Assembly (NCBI GenBank): GCA_021801925.1
Contig: JAKABH010000011.1
Span: 1-33,052, forward strand
DNA: 33,052 bases
Direction of reading: 5' to 3'
Source: Thermoplasmata archaeon
Lineage (GTDB): Archaea > Thermoplasmatota > Thermoplasmata > Lutacidiplasmatales > UBA184
A program made the position numbers and the translations under genes. This document shows positions 13,624-21,990 of this stretch, in pieces. Positions within the stretch are counted from its first letter, which is position 1. The number at the start of each line of letters is the position of its first letter. The notes under the pieces are model-generated. The model ran no database searches and was not told the DNA's origin. It saw only the letters and a list, made by a program, of their open reading frames with translations.

Positions 13624-15308
13624 GGCCCTCCGTCCGTCGCGGCGATCGGATCGAGCGCCGCGAGCGCCGACAGGGGCGTCGGGACGACCGGCGGGCGCTG
13701 GGTGATGTAGCCGACGTCGGCCGGCGGCCGACCTTCGAGGATCGACAGGACGAGCAGGGCGTCCGGAAGGCAGTAGCGTCCCTGGCAGAGGCCGGTGCCG
13801 AGGCCGGAGTACCGCTTCGCGACCTCGACCCCGCGGTACCCCCGTTGCGGCACGGCCTCGAGCTCCTCGAGGAGGACGTCCTCGCACGGGCAGGCGACCC
13901 ACCGGCCGCGCCGGGGGAGCCGGAGGAGCTCCCGGTAATACCCGTCCATCTCGCCGGGGAACGGCGGGGCGGGGGGGGCCTCGGCCGGACTCGAAGGTAG
14001 CGATGCGGGGGGCGCCCCCGGGGCCGGCCCGCCGGCGAGGAGGTGGCGGGCGACGCGATCGCCGTCCGCCGCCGGATCGGTGGAGGGGCCGGCGACCGAC
14101 CCCGCGACCCAGAGGCCGGGGACGGTCGTCCGCCCCGAGCTGTCGGCGACCGGGAAGTAGGCGCCGGGCTCGGGACGCCACTGCATCCGGGCGCCGGCCT
14201 GGAAGAGGATCGGGACGTGGGGAAGGCGCCGGTGCGCGAGGACGACGGCGTCGCACGGGAGGCGGGCGACCGGTCCCCGGGCCCGGGCGCAGATGTCGAC
14301 GGCGCGGACCCGCCGCCGGCCGTGCGCCGCGAGCAGCAGCGACCGCGGATGCAGGTCGATGCCGGCGTCGGAGCAGGCCCGGACGAGCTCCGGCGGCACC
14401 GCGCCGGGGGCGATCAGCGCCTCGATGCGGTCGCCCATCCGCTCGACGACCGCGCGAGCGCGGGGACCGGCGCCGAAGACGACCCCGGCGCGGAACGCCG
14501 GCGCGGCGCCGGGCCGGTCGAGGGCGAACGCCGCGTCGGCGGTCAGCACGCCGGGACGGTCGTTCGAGCCGAAGAGGAGCGCCGCGTCGTAGCTGCCGAC
14601 GGCGACGACGACCTCCCGGGCGCGGATCCAGAGGCCGCGGGCCGGTTCCGTGAAGCCGAGAAGGGAGAACGGAGGGTCGGCCGGGCCGGGCGGCGGGAGG
14701 AACGTCACCGTCGTGTCGGGGAGGAGTTCGGCCCCCGGGATCGCCGGGGCGGATCGGCCCCGGTCGAGGAGGAGCGGCGCGCGGCCGCCGGCGACGAGCC
14801 GCTCCGCGACCGCGCGGCCGGCGCGGCCGGCGCCGACGACGACGACGTCGGCGCGGCGGACGGTCGGCGGATCGACCGGCCCGCTCGCGGCGTCGGGCGA
14901 CGGCGGGCCGTCGAACCCGGCGAGGCGGCGGACGACCGCCTGGTAGAGCCCCCGCGCCCACGCGGGGCGGCGGAAGCCGCGGAGCGTGTCGATCCCCGAC
15001 GGGAAGAGGAGGTCGAACGCCGCAAGGAGGTCGAACCGCCGGGACGGCCACGCGTTCCGGGTCGAGACGACGTCCCCGTCGGCCGGCGAGTAGCGGCAGG
15101 CGCGGACGTTCGGCCGGCCGCCGACCCGCACGAGGCAGCCGGTGCAGTGGCCGAGCCCGCAGAGCGGCGCCCGGGGCCGGTGGTACCGGGGGGAGCGCTG
15201 GAACGACGGGAGCCCGTCCGCCGCGAGCGCCTCCAGGACGGTGCCGCCGGGCGGGATCGGGTACCGCCGCCCCTCGAAGGTGAACGACGGTCCGGCCGGC
15301 TCGACCAT
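13620..15308 (-). CDS. 2Fe-2S/FAD alpha subunit of a sarcosine/opine/proline-type dehydrogenase
   Basis: 562 residues in three parts. First, an N-terminal plant-type 2Fe-2S (Fer2_4-like) domain with Cys50, Cys55, Cys58 and Cys71 (PLCGLGHCTGC...RAC). Second, a pyridine-nucleotide-disulfide-oxidoreductase-like body with GxGxxG at Gly159-Gly164 (VVVVGAGRAGRAVAERL) and a late VPGLWVAGSVAG motif. Third, a C-terminal BFD-like cluster with Cys473, Cys475, Cys508 and Cys513 (CPCEDVLL...GLCQGRYC). This is a fused HcnA-HcnB or SoxA/OoxA arrangement. It should take electrons from the FAD subunit encoded immediately downstream. The ATG at 15308 has a TATA palindrome about 30 bases upstream. Confidence 0.88.
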   Translation of the reverse strand: MVEPAGPSFTFEGRRYPIPPGGTVLEALAADGLPSFQRSPRYHRPRAPLCGLGHCTGCLVRVGGRPNVRACRYSPADGDVVSTRNAWPSRRFDLLAAFDLLFPSGIDTLRGFRRPAWARGLYQAVVRRLAGFDGPPSPDAASGPVDPPTVRRADVVVVGAGRAGRAVAERLVAGGRAPLLLDRGRSAPAIPGAELLPDTTVTFLPPPGPADPPFSLLGFTEPARGLWIRAREVVVAVGSYDAALLFGSNDRPGVLTADAAFALDRPGAAPAFRAGVVFGAGPRARAVVERMGDRIEALIAPGAVPPELVRACSDAGIDLHPRSLLLAAHGRRRVRAVDICARARGPVARLPCDAVVLAHRRLPHVPILFQAGARMQWRPEPGAYFPVADSSGRTTVPGLWVAGSVAGPSTDPAADGDRVARHLLAGGPAPGAPPASLPSSPAEAPPAPPFPGEMDGYYRELLRLPRRGRWVACPCEDVLLEELEAVPQRGYRGVEVAKRYSGLGTGLCQGRYCLPDALLVLSILEGRPPADVGYITQRPPVVPTPLSALAALDPIAATDGGP

Positions 15309-15333
15309 CCGCCCCCGCTCGGCCGGCCGAGCC

Positions 15334-15343
15334 TAAGTACTTA
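15334..15343 (-). promoter_or_regulatory. TATA box/palindrome TAAGTACTTA of the dehydrogenase operon
   Basis: A perfect 10-bp palindrome centred about 30 bases before the ATG at 15308. It is symmetric, but the divergent phoU-like gene has its own box at 15421-15428. Confidence 0.65.
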
Positions 15344-15420
15344 CCTCGTGGGGGCCGGAGGGCGCCGACCGGGAGGGTAACCCGGAGCGAACTCCGTAGT
15401 CCGGCCGGTCGTCCGGAGCG

Positions 15421-15428
15421 CTATATAG
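15421..15428 (+). promoter_or_regulatory. TATA box CTATATAG of the PhoU-like gene
   Basis: Centred about 27 bases before the ATG at 15452, implying a leaderless or nearly leaderless transcript. Confidence 0.75.
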
Positions 15429-15451
15429 ATGGGCCGGGGTCGTCCGGCCGG

Positions 15452-16516
15452 ATGCGGGCGAGCGGCGGGTACCACGGCCGCCGGATCCAGAAGACCGGCG
15501 GCTCGACGTTCATCGTCTCGCTCCCGAAGAGCTGGGTCGTCGCCCGGGGGCTCGGCGCCGGGGACGTCCTCTACTTCACGCCCCGGGCCGACGGGTCGAT
15601 GACCGTCTTCCCCGAGGCGGCGAGCGGCGGCGAGGGGACGCGGCGGCTCGTCGAGGTGTCGAACGACGACAACGAGGGGCACCTCTTCCGCCGGCTCGTC
15701 GCGGAGTACATCGCGGGGTACCCCCTGCTCGAGATCCGGACGCCGGGACGGATGGGCCCGCGGACCCGGGACGTGGTCCGGAGCTTCGCCCAGCGGATGA
15801 TCGGCCCCGAGATCCTCGAGGAGACGGCGGAGGCGGTCGTCCTGCAGGACGTCGTCGGACCGAACCCGCTGCCGATCCCGTCGGTGATCCGCCGGATGCA
15901 CCAGATGGTGAAGTCGATGCAGGGGGACGCGATGGCGGCGTTCCGCGCCCGGGACCGGTCGATCGCCCGGGACGTGATCGACCGGGACTGGGAGGTCGAT
16001 CGTCTCCACTGGTTCCTCGAGAAGCAGGTGACGACCGCGCTGCGCGACGCGCGCGTCCTGGCGAGCCTCGACCTCACCCTCCCCGAGTGCACCACCTACC
16101 TGCTCGCCTCCCGGGTCCTCGAGCGGATCGCCGACCACACCGTCCGCATCGCGGAGACGGTCGCGATCCTCGGGCGGGAGCGGACCCCCGACCGGCTCGC
16201 CGACGAGCTCGACCGGATGAGCGCGACCGCCGCCGCCGCCGTCGCCGACGCCCTGGACAGCCTCGAGAAGCGGGACATCCGCACGGCGAACGCCGTGATC
16301 GACCGCGCCCAGGAGCTCACCCACTACCGGGAGCAGCTCCTCCGCGAGATCGCGTCCAAGCAGGCGCGGCTCGCGGTCGGCCTGGCCTACGTCCTCGAGA
16401 GCCTCGAGCGGATCGCCTTCTACGCGAGCGACCTCGCCGAGATCGCGATCGACCGGGCGGTCGAGATCGCGGGCCGCCCGGCGGAGACGGCCGCGACGCC
16501 GCCGTCCGGGGCCTAG
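15452..16516 (+). CDS. phoU: PhoU-family regulator with N-terminal AbrB domain
   Basis: 354 residues. The N-terminal about 50 residues are a SpoVT/AbrB-like swapped-hairpin DNA-binding domain (RRIQKTGGSTFIVSLPKSWVVARGLGAGDVLYF). The rest is two helical PhoU bundles with the family's metal-binding signatures, for example SRVLERIADHTVRIAE and ESLERIAFYASDLAEIAID. In archaea such fusions are annotated as phosphate-uptake regulators; by analogy with PhoU they would respond to phosphate status. No Pst transporter or PhoR/PhoB pair is in the window, so the target is unknown. The stop codon overlaps that of the convergent Fe-ADH-like gene by 3 bases. Confidence 0.9.
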   Translation: MRASGGYHGRRIQKTGGSTFIVSLPKSWVVARGLGAGDVLYFTPRADGSMTVFPEAASGGEGTRRLVEVSNDDNEGHLFRRLVAEYIAGYPLLEIRTPGRMGPRTRDVVRSFAQRMIGPEILEETAEAVVLQDVVGPNPLPIPSVIRRMHQMVKSMQGDAMAAFRARDRSIARDVIDRDWEVDRLHWFLEKQVTTALRDARVLASLDLTLPECTTYLLASRVLERIADHTVRIAETVAILGRERTPDRLADELDRMSATAAAAVADALDSLEKRDIRTANAVIDRAQELTHYREQLLREIASKQARLAVGLAYVLESLERIAFYASDLAEIAIDRAVEIAGRPAETAATPPSGA

Positions 16517-17646
16517 CCGCGGATCCGCTCCACCATCGCGGCGACGTCCGCCCGCGTCGGCACCCGGGGGTTCCCGAGCGCCCCGGGGGCGCGCACCGTC
16601 CGCTCGACGATCGCCGCCCGCTCCGCCTCCGTCCAGTCGATCCGCCCGCGGGCGGCGCGCACCGACGCCGGGGCGCCGACCGTCTCGCGGAGGCGGCCGA
16701 GCCGGGCCGAGAGCGGGCGGTCGTCCCGGTCGTCCGGCCGGCGGGCCCGTTCGGCGAGGGTCTCGAGCCGGTCGCGGGCCGACGGCAGGTCGAACTCGAG
16801 GACCGCGGGCAGCCCGATCCCGAGGAGCCGGGCGTAGGGGAGCCCGGTCGGGCCCTCCAAGGCGCGGGCGAGGGCGTGGGCGATCCCGCGCTGGGCGTTC
16901 GAGGCGGCGAGGCCGGCCGCCGACGCGGCGTAGTGGAGCGCCGCGCGCGCCTCGGGGTCGTCGCTCCAGCGGACGGCGTGGGGGAGCCGCCGGAGCACCG
17001 TCGTCGCGGCGTCGAGCGCGAGCGCGTCCGAGAGGGGGCCGCTCCAGGCGGAGAGGTAGGCCTCGACGGCGAGCGCGAGGGTCTCGAACGCCCCGTCGAC
17101 GACCACGGCGGGGGCGAGCGTCTCGGCGAACGCCGGGTCGACGAGCGCCCAGTCGGGGACGAGGGCGCGGTGCGCGAGCTCCACGGGGGTGCCGTCCTCC
17201 CGGACGAGGTCCGCCGTCCCGCTCGCCTCCGACCCGCTGCCGCTCGTCGTCGGCACGGCGATGAGCCGCGGACCGCCCGCCGGCACCTCGAGGAGCGGCG
17301 GGAGCTCCGCGAGCGGGACGCCCGGGACCTTCGCGGCGAGCCACGCCGCCTTCGCGGTGTCGATCGTCCGGCCGCCGCCGACGGCGACGAGCGCCTCCGG
17401 TGGGGCCGCTGCGAGCCGGGCGCCGAGCGCCCGGGCGGCGTCGATCGACGGCGGCCGGCCGTCGGCGATCTCGACCGTCACGGCCGCGGATCCCTTCTCG
17501 AGTTCCTCCGCGATCCACCGGGCCCCGTCCCGCCGCGCCACCTCGGGGTCGACGAGCAGCGTCGCCCGCCGGAACCCGAGCCCGCTCAGGACCTCGATCG
17601 CCCCGGGCCCCCAGGCGAACCGGGGGGCGACGAAGAAGCCGCTCAT
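16513..17646 (-). CDS. Fe-ADH-family protein lacking metal ligands
   Basis: 377 residues of the iron-containing alcohol dehydrogenase/maleylacetate reductase superfamily. The NAD(P) part is intact: VAVGGGRTIDTAKA (87-100) and AVPTTSGSGSEASGTADL (130-147). In the catalytic half, the Asp and His before EAY (family pattern DxxxHxxEAY) are Glu188 and Leu192. In the later motif His257 is kept (GIAHALA), but the second His is Arg261 and the PHG His is Tyr271. Three of four metal ligands thus seem lost. It is 19 bases downstream of the Fur-like gene on the same strand and probably cotranscribed. It may bind nucleotide without metal-dependent dehydrogenase activity, or use another chemistry. Confidence 0.82.
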   Translation of the reverse strand: MSGFFVAPRFAWGPGAIEVLSGLGFRRATLLVDPEVARRDGARWIAEELEKGSAAVTVEIADGRPPSIDAARALGARLAAAPPEALVAVGGGRTIDTAKAAWLAAKVPGVPLAELPPLLEVPAGGPRLIAVPTTSGSGSEASGTADLVREDGTPVELAHRALVPDWALVDPAFAETLAPAVVVDGAFETLALAVEAYLSAWSGPLSDALALDAATTVLRRLPHAVRWSDDPEARAALHYAASAAGLAASNAQRGIAHALARALEGPTGLPYARLLGIGLPAVLEFDLPSARDRLETLAERARRPDDRDDRPLSARLGRLRETVGAPASVRAARGRIDWTEAERAAIVERTVRAPGALGNPRVPTRADVAAMVERIRG

Positions 17647-17665
17647 CCCGACCCTCCCGGGCGGA

Positions 17666-17989
17666 TCAGGCGGGAGCGCCGTCGCGGCACCGGGGGCACC
17701 GTCCCGTGAGCGAGAAGGCGATCCCGTCGACCGTCCAGCCGGCGGGGTGCTGCGCCGCGAGGGCGACCAGCAGCTGGCGTTCCGCGTCCTGGAGCTCGAG
17801 CCGGGCGATCCGCCCGCAGTGCCGGCAGACGATGTGGGAGTGCGGCGGCTCCGCGAGCCCGAGCGGCGGCGCCGTCGGGGCCGGCGCCGCGCGGGGAGCC
17901 GAGCTCCTCGCCGCTCTTCGGGGCCGCGCGCGGGACGGCGGCCGGCGGGGCGGTCGACGACGCTCCGCGCTCCGGGGACGTGGCGGCAT
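17666..17989 (-). CDS. Fur-type zinc/dimerisation domain protein without the DNA-binding domain
   Basis: 107 residues. The C-terminal half (48-103) is a clear Fur-family dimerisation/metal domain: PPHSHIVCRHCGR with His50, His52, Cys55 and Cys58, a helix DAERQLLVALAAQHPAG, a strand VDGIAFSLTG, and the second pair RCPRC (Cys98, Cys101). The first about 45 residues are Arg/Pro/Ala-rich and disordered where Fur carries its winged helix. The ATG at 17989 is well placed, 27 bases after a TATA box (18011-18020), so the short form looks genuine and not just cut by the start choice. Likely a metal-responsive or partner-binding protein; it precedes the Fe-ADH-like gene in an operon. Confidence 0.75.
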   Translation of the reverse strand: MPPRPRSAERRRPPRRPPSRARPRRAARSSAPRAAPAPTAPPLGLAEPPHSHIVCRHCGRIARLELQDAERQLLVALAAQHPAGWTVDGIAFSLTGRCPRCRDGAPA

Positions 17990-18010
17990 CGGCCGGGAGC
18001 GACCGCCCCG

Positions 18011-18020
18011 ATTAGATAAG
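18011..18020 (-). promoter_or_regulatory. TATA box of the Fur-like gene (CTTATCTAAT on minus)
   Basis: Centred about 27 bases before the ATG at 17989. It decides the start of the short Fur-like protein. Confidence 0.65.
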
Positions 18021-18130
18021 GAGCCACCTTACGGCGCGCCCCCGGCCCGGTCGGTCGTCTTCGCACCGTCCGCGCGCCGCGGGGATCGGGCGAACGATTA
18101 TGCCGCCGGGCGCCCCCTCGCGGGGACGGG

Positions 18131-19060
18131 ATGGCGCCGCTGTTCAAATCCGGACGCGATCTCTTGGAACAGGGGCTCGATCTCGCCCGCCGCCGGGACT
18201 TCGCCCGGGCCCGGGAGAAGTTCGTCGACGCCGCCGCCCGCCTCGCCAAGGAGAGCGGGACGGTCGAGGCCGACCTCGCCCGCGCCTACGCCGACCTGAT
18301 GGGATTCGCCGTCCGCGCCCCCGACCCGGCCGCCGAGCGCGCGCTCGCCGAGTTCCTGCGGACGCGGCTCGGATCGATGGAACTGCGACCGGGGCTGCGG
18401 CCGATCTCGGGCGGGGCGCTCGCGACGCAGCTCGACCTGGACGCGCGCGACCGGGAGCTCACGGCGCAGACGGATCCCGTGGCGACGGACCCGGCCGCCT
18501 ACGCCCAGGCGCTGCAGGCGCTCGCCGGGGGCTACGCGGGCATCACCGGTCAGGTGCTGTTCCTGCCGGAGCTGATCCAGCAGCGGACGATCGCCGCCGA
18601 GAGCCGGGTCCCCGTGCTGATGGCGACCGCCTTCGAGACGCTCGGCCTCGCGGCCCAGAAGGCCGACCCGATCGCGGCGGCGGAACGGTTCCAGACGGCC
18701 CAGCAGTACTGGGTCCAGGCCGGCGAAGGACGACGGGCGGAGGCGGCCGGCCACCTCATCGAGACCCTCTCGCTCCGCGCCCGCTGCTGGATCTGCGGCC
18801 GGGCGGGCGCCGGCCACGGCGTGCAGTTCGTCTCGATGCCGGTCGAGGTCGCCCTCAGCGGCCTTAAGGATTCGAGCGACTCCCCCCTACCGTCCGTGGA
18901 TCCCACGGGGCACCACCTCTACGTCTGCATCGGGTGCCACTCCGCGGTGCGGGGACTCGCCGAGCGGATCGCCGACCGGCGCGCCGCGGCGGTCGCGGAG
19001 CAGCTCCGGGCCGAGATGCGGGCGATGGAGCGGCGCCTCCGCCCCGGGAGCGGGGCGTGA
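18131..19060 (+). CDS. Helical-repeat protein with split zinc ribbon, 309 aa
   Basis: Not recognised as a named family. The N-terminus is TPR-like (LLEQGLDLARRRDFARAREKFVDAAARLAK, about 11-40), and helical repeats continue to about 215 (AAAERFQTAQQYWVQAGEGRRAEAAGHLIE). Two CxxC pairs follow, Cys219/Cys222 (RCWICGRAG) and Cys266/Cys269 (YVCIGCHS), which would close one zinc site around a 43-residue insert. The C-terminus is a charged helix. No signal peptide or membrane helix. A TATA-like CGATTATG lies about 33 bases before the ATG. The TGA overlaps the GTG of the next gene (GTGA), so the two products are probably partners. Confidence 0.7.
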   Translation: MAPLFKSGRDLLEQGLDLARRRDFARAREKFVDAAARLAKESGTVEADLARAYADLMGFAVRAPDPAAERALAEFLRTRLGSMELRPGLRPISGGALATQLDLDARDRELTAQTDPVATDPAAYAQALQALAGGYAGITGQVLFLPELIQQRTIAAESRVPVLMATAFETLGLAAQKADPIAAAERFQTAQQYWVQAGEGRRAEAAGHLIETLSLRARCWICGRAGAGHGVQFVSMPVEVALSGLKDSSDSPLPSVDPTGHHLYVCIGCHSAVRGLAERIADRRAAAVAEQLRAEMRAMERRLRPGSGA

Positions 19061-20652
19061 GCGGCCCGGCCGGCGGGGTCGCCGCCGTCCCGCTCCGGTG
19101 CGGATCGTGCGGCGCGCCGTACCCCGCCGGTTCGAGCGGCGAGCTCCTCACCTGCGCCTACTGCGGCGCCACGCAACGGATGGTCGATGCCCGGCAGTTC
19201 CTCGACCACTTCCGGGCGCAGGTGACGGCGTTCCTCCGCTCCGCGATCCCGGCCGGCCTCGACCTCGCCGGCGCCGCGACCGTCGATCCGGTCGCCCGCC
19301 TCGCCGCCTTCAACGCGACCGTGCGGACGCCGCTCTCCGCCGAAAGCGAGCAGTACCGGTTCGGCCTCTTCCACCTGCTCGCCTCCCCGATGGTGATCCT
19401 CCCGTTCTCGTCGTGGCTCGCGCCGCCGACGGGCCCGAACCCGGCGAGCGTCTCGATCTTCGCCGAGAAGGTCCATGCGGTCTCGGGCCTCGCCGTCGAC
19501 GACGCGTCGCGCGACCTCCTGCGCCGATCGTCGGGGATCGCGACGGCCTACCAGTCGCTGCTCGTCGCGGCCGCCCTCCTCGCGACGCCGCGTCCCGAGC
19601 GGCTCGCCCTGCTGGCGCAGGATCTGACGGTCGCCGCCGAGGCGATCGACGGGACCGGGCGCTGGGGCCCCCTCGGGATCCGGCTCCGGGGGCTCGCCGA
19701 GCAGGCGCGCGCCGCCGACGCCCTGCTCGACGGCCGCCGGGCGGAGGAGATCCGGGCGCGCCTCGACCCCGCGACGGCGCGCCTATTGGAGGCGCGCGCG
19801 GCGCTCGCGGCGATGCCGGAACTGGGGTACATGATCGCCGCCGTCGATCAGGAGGTGGCGGCGGGCCGGATCCTGGGGTCGATGACGACGATCGTGGAGC
19901 GGTCGGCCTCCGTGCAGCCGCATCCGCTCGCCTTTCTGCAGCGGCTCGAGGCGGTGCTCGACGCGCTCGCTCGGCGCGCTCCGCCCGCCTGGGGGGGCGC
20001 CTGGGCCTCCCTGCCCCGGCGGGAAGAGCTGTTCGCCCGCGCGGCGGCCCTCCGCTCGGCCCAGGCCGGCTCCGGCACGGTCCGGGCGGTGGCACCGACC
20101 GGCGCGCCGCTGCTGGTGCCGTGCTGGGTCGTCGAGCTGCCGTACACGTTCGAGACCGGCGTGCTGTGGGGCAAGCGCGGCAAGGAGGTCCCCGAGCGGC
20201 TGCTCGTCCCGGCGACGTTCCCGACCGATCCGGCGACCCTCCTCCCCGGGGGAGCCGGGCGGGCGGTCACGGACGTCTTCCGAAGCGGCGGCGCGGCCGC
20301 CCCCGGCGGGGCGCTGCTGGGCCGCCTCTCCGGTCGGGAGCAGAAGATCACCGACAGCGGGACCCTGGGGACGCTCCTCGCCTCGGCCGCCGAGCAGCCG
20401 ATCGCGGGCCAGGCGGCGCTCCCTCCCCTCGCCACCGGCGCGGAGGCGATGCGGATCGTCGGGGCCTACGTCGAGGGGATCCGGGGATCCCAGCCCGGGG
20501 CCGCCGCCCGCCTCCGGGCGAGCTCCCCCCGCGTCGGGGAGCTCGTCTACTTCCCGGCGACCCTGGACGGGCCCGTCCGGCTGCCGTGGCTCGGCGGGCT
20601 CTCCCCGGCGAGCGTCGGCGACGTGCCGACGCTCCGCGGGCTGCTCGGGTGA
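19057..20652 (+). CDS. Large protein with N-terminal zinc ribbon, 531 aa
   Basis: Function unknown. It opens with a zinc ribbon, Cys15/Cys18 and Cys33/Cys36 (RCGSCGAPYPAG...TCAYCGATQ), immediately followed by helices (ARQFLDHFRAQVTAFLRSAI). A helical middle follows, then a strand-rich C-terminal half with PLLVPCWVVELPYTFETGVLWGKRGKEVPERLLVPATFP, whose arrangement (helical domain, then a beta domain around VPCWVVELPY) resembles no family I can name. No membrane segment is evident. The GTG start overlaps the stop of the TPR/zinc gene, so the stoichiometry is probably coupled. Confidence 0.7.
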   Translation: MSGPAGGVAAVPLRCGSCGAPYPAGSSGELLTCAYCGATQRMVDARQFLDHFRAQVTAFLRSAIPAGLDLAGAATVDPVARLAAFNATVRTPLSAESEQYRFGLFHLLASPMVILPFSSWLAPPTGPNPASVSIFAEKVHAVSGLAVDDASRDLLRRSSGIATAYQSLLVAAALLATPRPERLALLAQDLTVAAEAIDGTGRWGPLGIRLRGLAEQARAADALLDGRRAEEIRARLDPATARLLEARAALAAMPELGYMIAAVDQEVAAGRILGSMTTIVERSASVQPHPLAFLQRLEAVLDALARRAPPAWGGAWASLPRREELFARAAALRSAQAGSGTVRAVAPTGAPLLVPCWVVELPYTFETGVLWGKRGKEVPERLLVPATFPTDPATLLPGGAGRAVTDVFRSGGAAAPGGALLGRLSGREQKITDSGTLGTLLASAAEQPIAGQAALPPLATGAEAMRIVGAYVEGIRGSQPGAAARLRASSPRVGELVYFPATLDGPVRLPWLGGLSPASVGDVPTLRGLLG

Positions 20653-20737
20653 TCCCGGGGCGTCCCGGATCGACGCCCCCTCCGCCGCCCCGTTCCCGAC
20701 CCGTCAACGATAGACCCGTCCGCGACGTGGGGGAGGC

Positions 20738-21484
20738 ATGTGCCACACGGACGACTCCCGGGCGCCGGCGCCGCCGCAGAAGGGTGCGGTCGGAACCCAC
20801 GGGCCGATCGAACTCGTCGCCTCGGACGGGACGCGCCTGCGGGCCCACTCCGCGCGGCCGGAGGGCCGGCCCCGCGGCGGCGTCGTGATCCTGCCGGACG
20901 TGCGCGGCCTGCACCCCTACTACGAGGATCTCGCCGTCCGGTTCGCCGAGGCCGGCTTCTCGACCGTGGCGATCGACTACTTTGGCCGGACCGCCGGGAC
21001 CGCCCCCCGGGACGACGCCTTCGACTGGAAGTCGCACGTCGCGCGGACGACCCCCGAGGGGATCGCCCGGGACGTCGCCGCGGCCGTCGCGTTTTTGCGC
21101 GCCGAGCCGGACGGAGCCGCCCGCCCGATCTTCTCCGTCGGGTTCTGTTTCGGGGGGTCGAACTCGTGGCGCCAGTCGGGGGAGGGGCACGGCCTCGCCG
21201 GGTGCATCGGGTTCTACGGGGGACGGCCGATGGAGCGGGCCGCCGCCGCCATCCCGAAGATGACGGCGCCGCTGCTGATGCTGCTCGCCGGCGCGGACCA
21301 GGGCACCCCGCCGGAGGAGTTCGAGCAGTTCGCGGCGCAGGTCCGCGCCCGGGGCCTCGAGGTCGAGAGCCACACCTACCCCGGCGCGCCGCACAGCTAC
21401 TTCGACCGCTCGTTCGCCGAGCACCGCGCCGCCTGCGACGACTCCTGGAAGCGGATCCTCGATTTCACCGCCCGGCACTCGTGA
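20738..21484 (+). CDS. Dienelactone hydrolase-family alpha/beta hydrolase
   Basis: 248 residues with the complete DLH triad: nucleophile Cys137 in GFCFGG (135-140), Asp187 in AGADQG and His219 in GAPHSYFDR. Family members hydrolyse dienelactones or related esters; the natural substrate here is unknown. The N-terminal beta sheet (GGVVILPDVRGLHPYYEDLAVRFAEAGFSTVAIDYFGR) is canonical. The ATG at 20738 is preceded by a GGGGGAGG purine run that could act as a Shine-Dalgarno site, and by a weak box (CGATAGA) about 27 bases upstream. Cytosolic. A GAGGGG-CCGC-CCCCTC-like hairpin just after the stop may be the terminator. Confidence 0.92.
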   Translation: MCHTDDSRAPAPPQKGAVGTHGPIELVASDGTRLRAHSARPEGRPRGGVVILPDVRGLHPYYEDLAVRFAEAGFSTVAIDYFGRTAGTAPRDDAFDWKSHVARTTPEGIARDVAAAVAFLRAEPDGAARPIFSVGFCFGGSNSWRQSGEGHGLAGCIGFYGGRPMERAAAAIPKMTAPLLMLLAGADQGTPPEEFEQFAAQVRARGLEVESHTYPGAPHSYFDRSFAEHRAACDDSWKRILDFTARHS

Positions 21485-21990
21485 GGGGCCGCTCCCCTCG
21501 CGGGGACGACCCCCGCGGCGGGCGCCGTTCCTCCGGGGCCGCGCCCGGCCGCCGAAGGCCGGTGGGATGGGCGGGCGGAGCGGCTCCCGATGAGCCCCTT
21601 CCGCGGAAGGGCCCCGCCCTTTCCCCGTAGAGGTAGCCTCGCGCCCCGGGAATCTACGCAGGACCCCTGTCCGCGGGCGCGGATCGGGCGCGCCGTCCCG
21701 CGCGGAAGCGAGAGGCGACGGGCTTCCTGGTGCCGGTGCGTCCGTCCCGTCGCTACGTTTCGCGGCGCCCGCTGCTCTCCGAAGGAAAGCACTACCCGTC
21801 CTGACCGCTCCCTGTCGCCCCGGATCGGCCCGGACCCGAGGGCGCCTCCCGCACCTCGGGGCCGGCGCACCGCGGCGCGGCGCCCGTACCCCCGCCTTAG
21901 GTTTCCCGGGCGACGCGTAGGGCGCGCGCCGCCGCTTGCCCTCCCCAGGGAACGCGCCGGGGTATACCCCTCCCGGCGATTCCGCTCGGT
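21485..21990. other. 506-base intergenic stretch before the mer cluster
   Basis: No credible gene. It holds a likely terminator hairpin right after the DLH stop. A perfect 16-bp palindrome (CCCTTCCGCGGAAGGG) lies at about 21597-21612. The merA promoter is at 21959-21970. The open frames here have non-coding-like codon use. Confidence 0.5.
21959..21970 (+). promoter_or_regulatory. merA promoter palindrome GGGGTATACCCC
   Basis: A perfect 12-bp palindrome whose centre (TATA) lies about 26 bases before the merA ATG at 21991, so it is both the likely TATA box and a candidate operator for a symmetric regulator. No MerR- or ArsR-type gene is adjacent. Confidence 0.65.
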
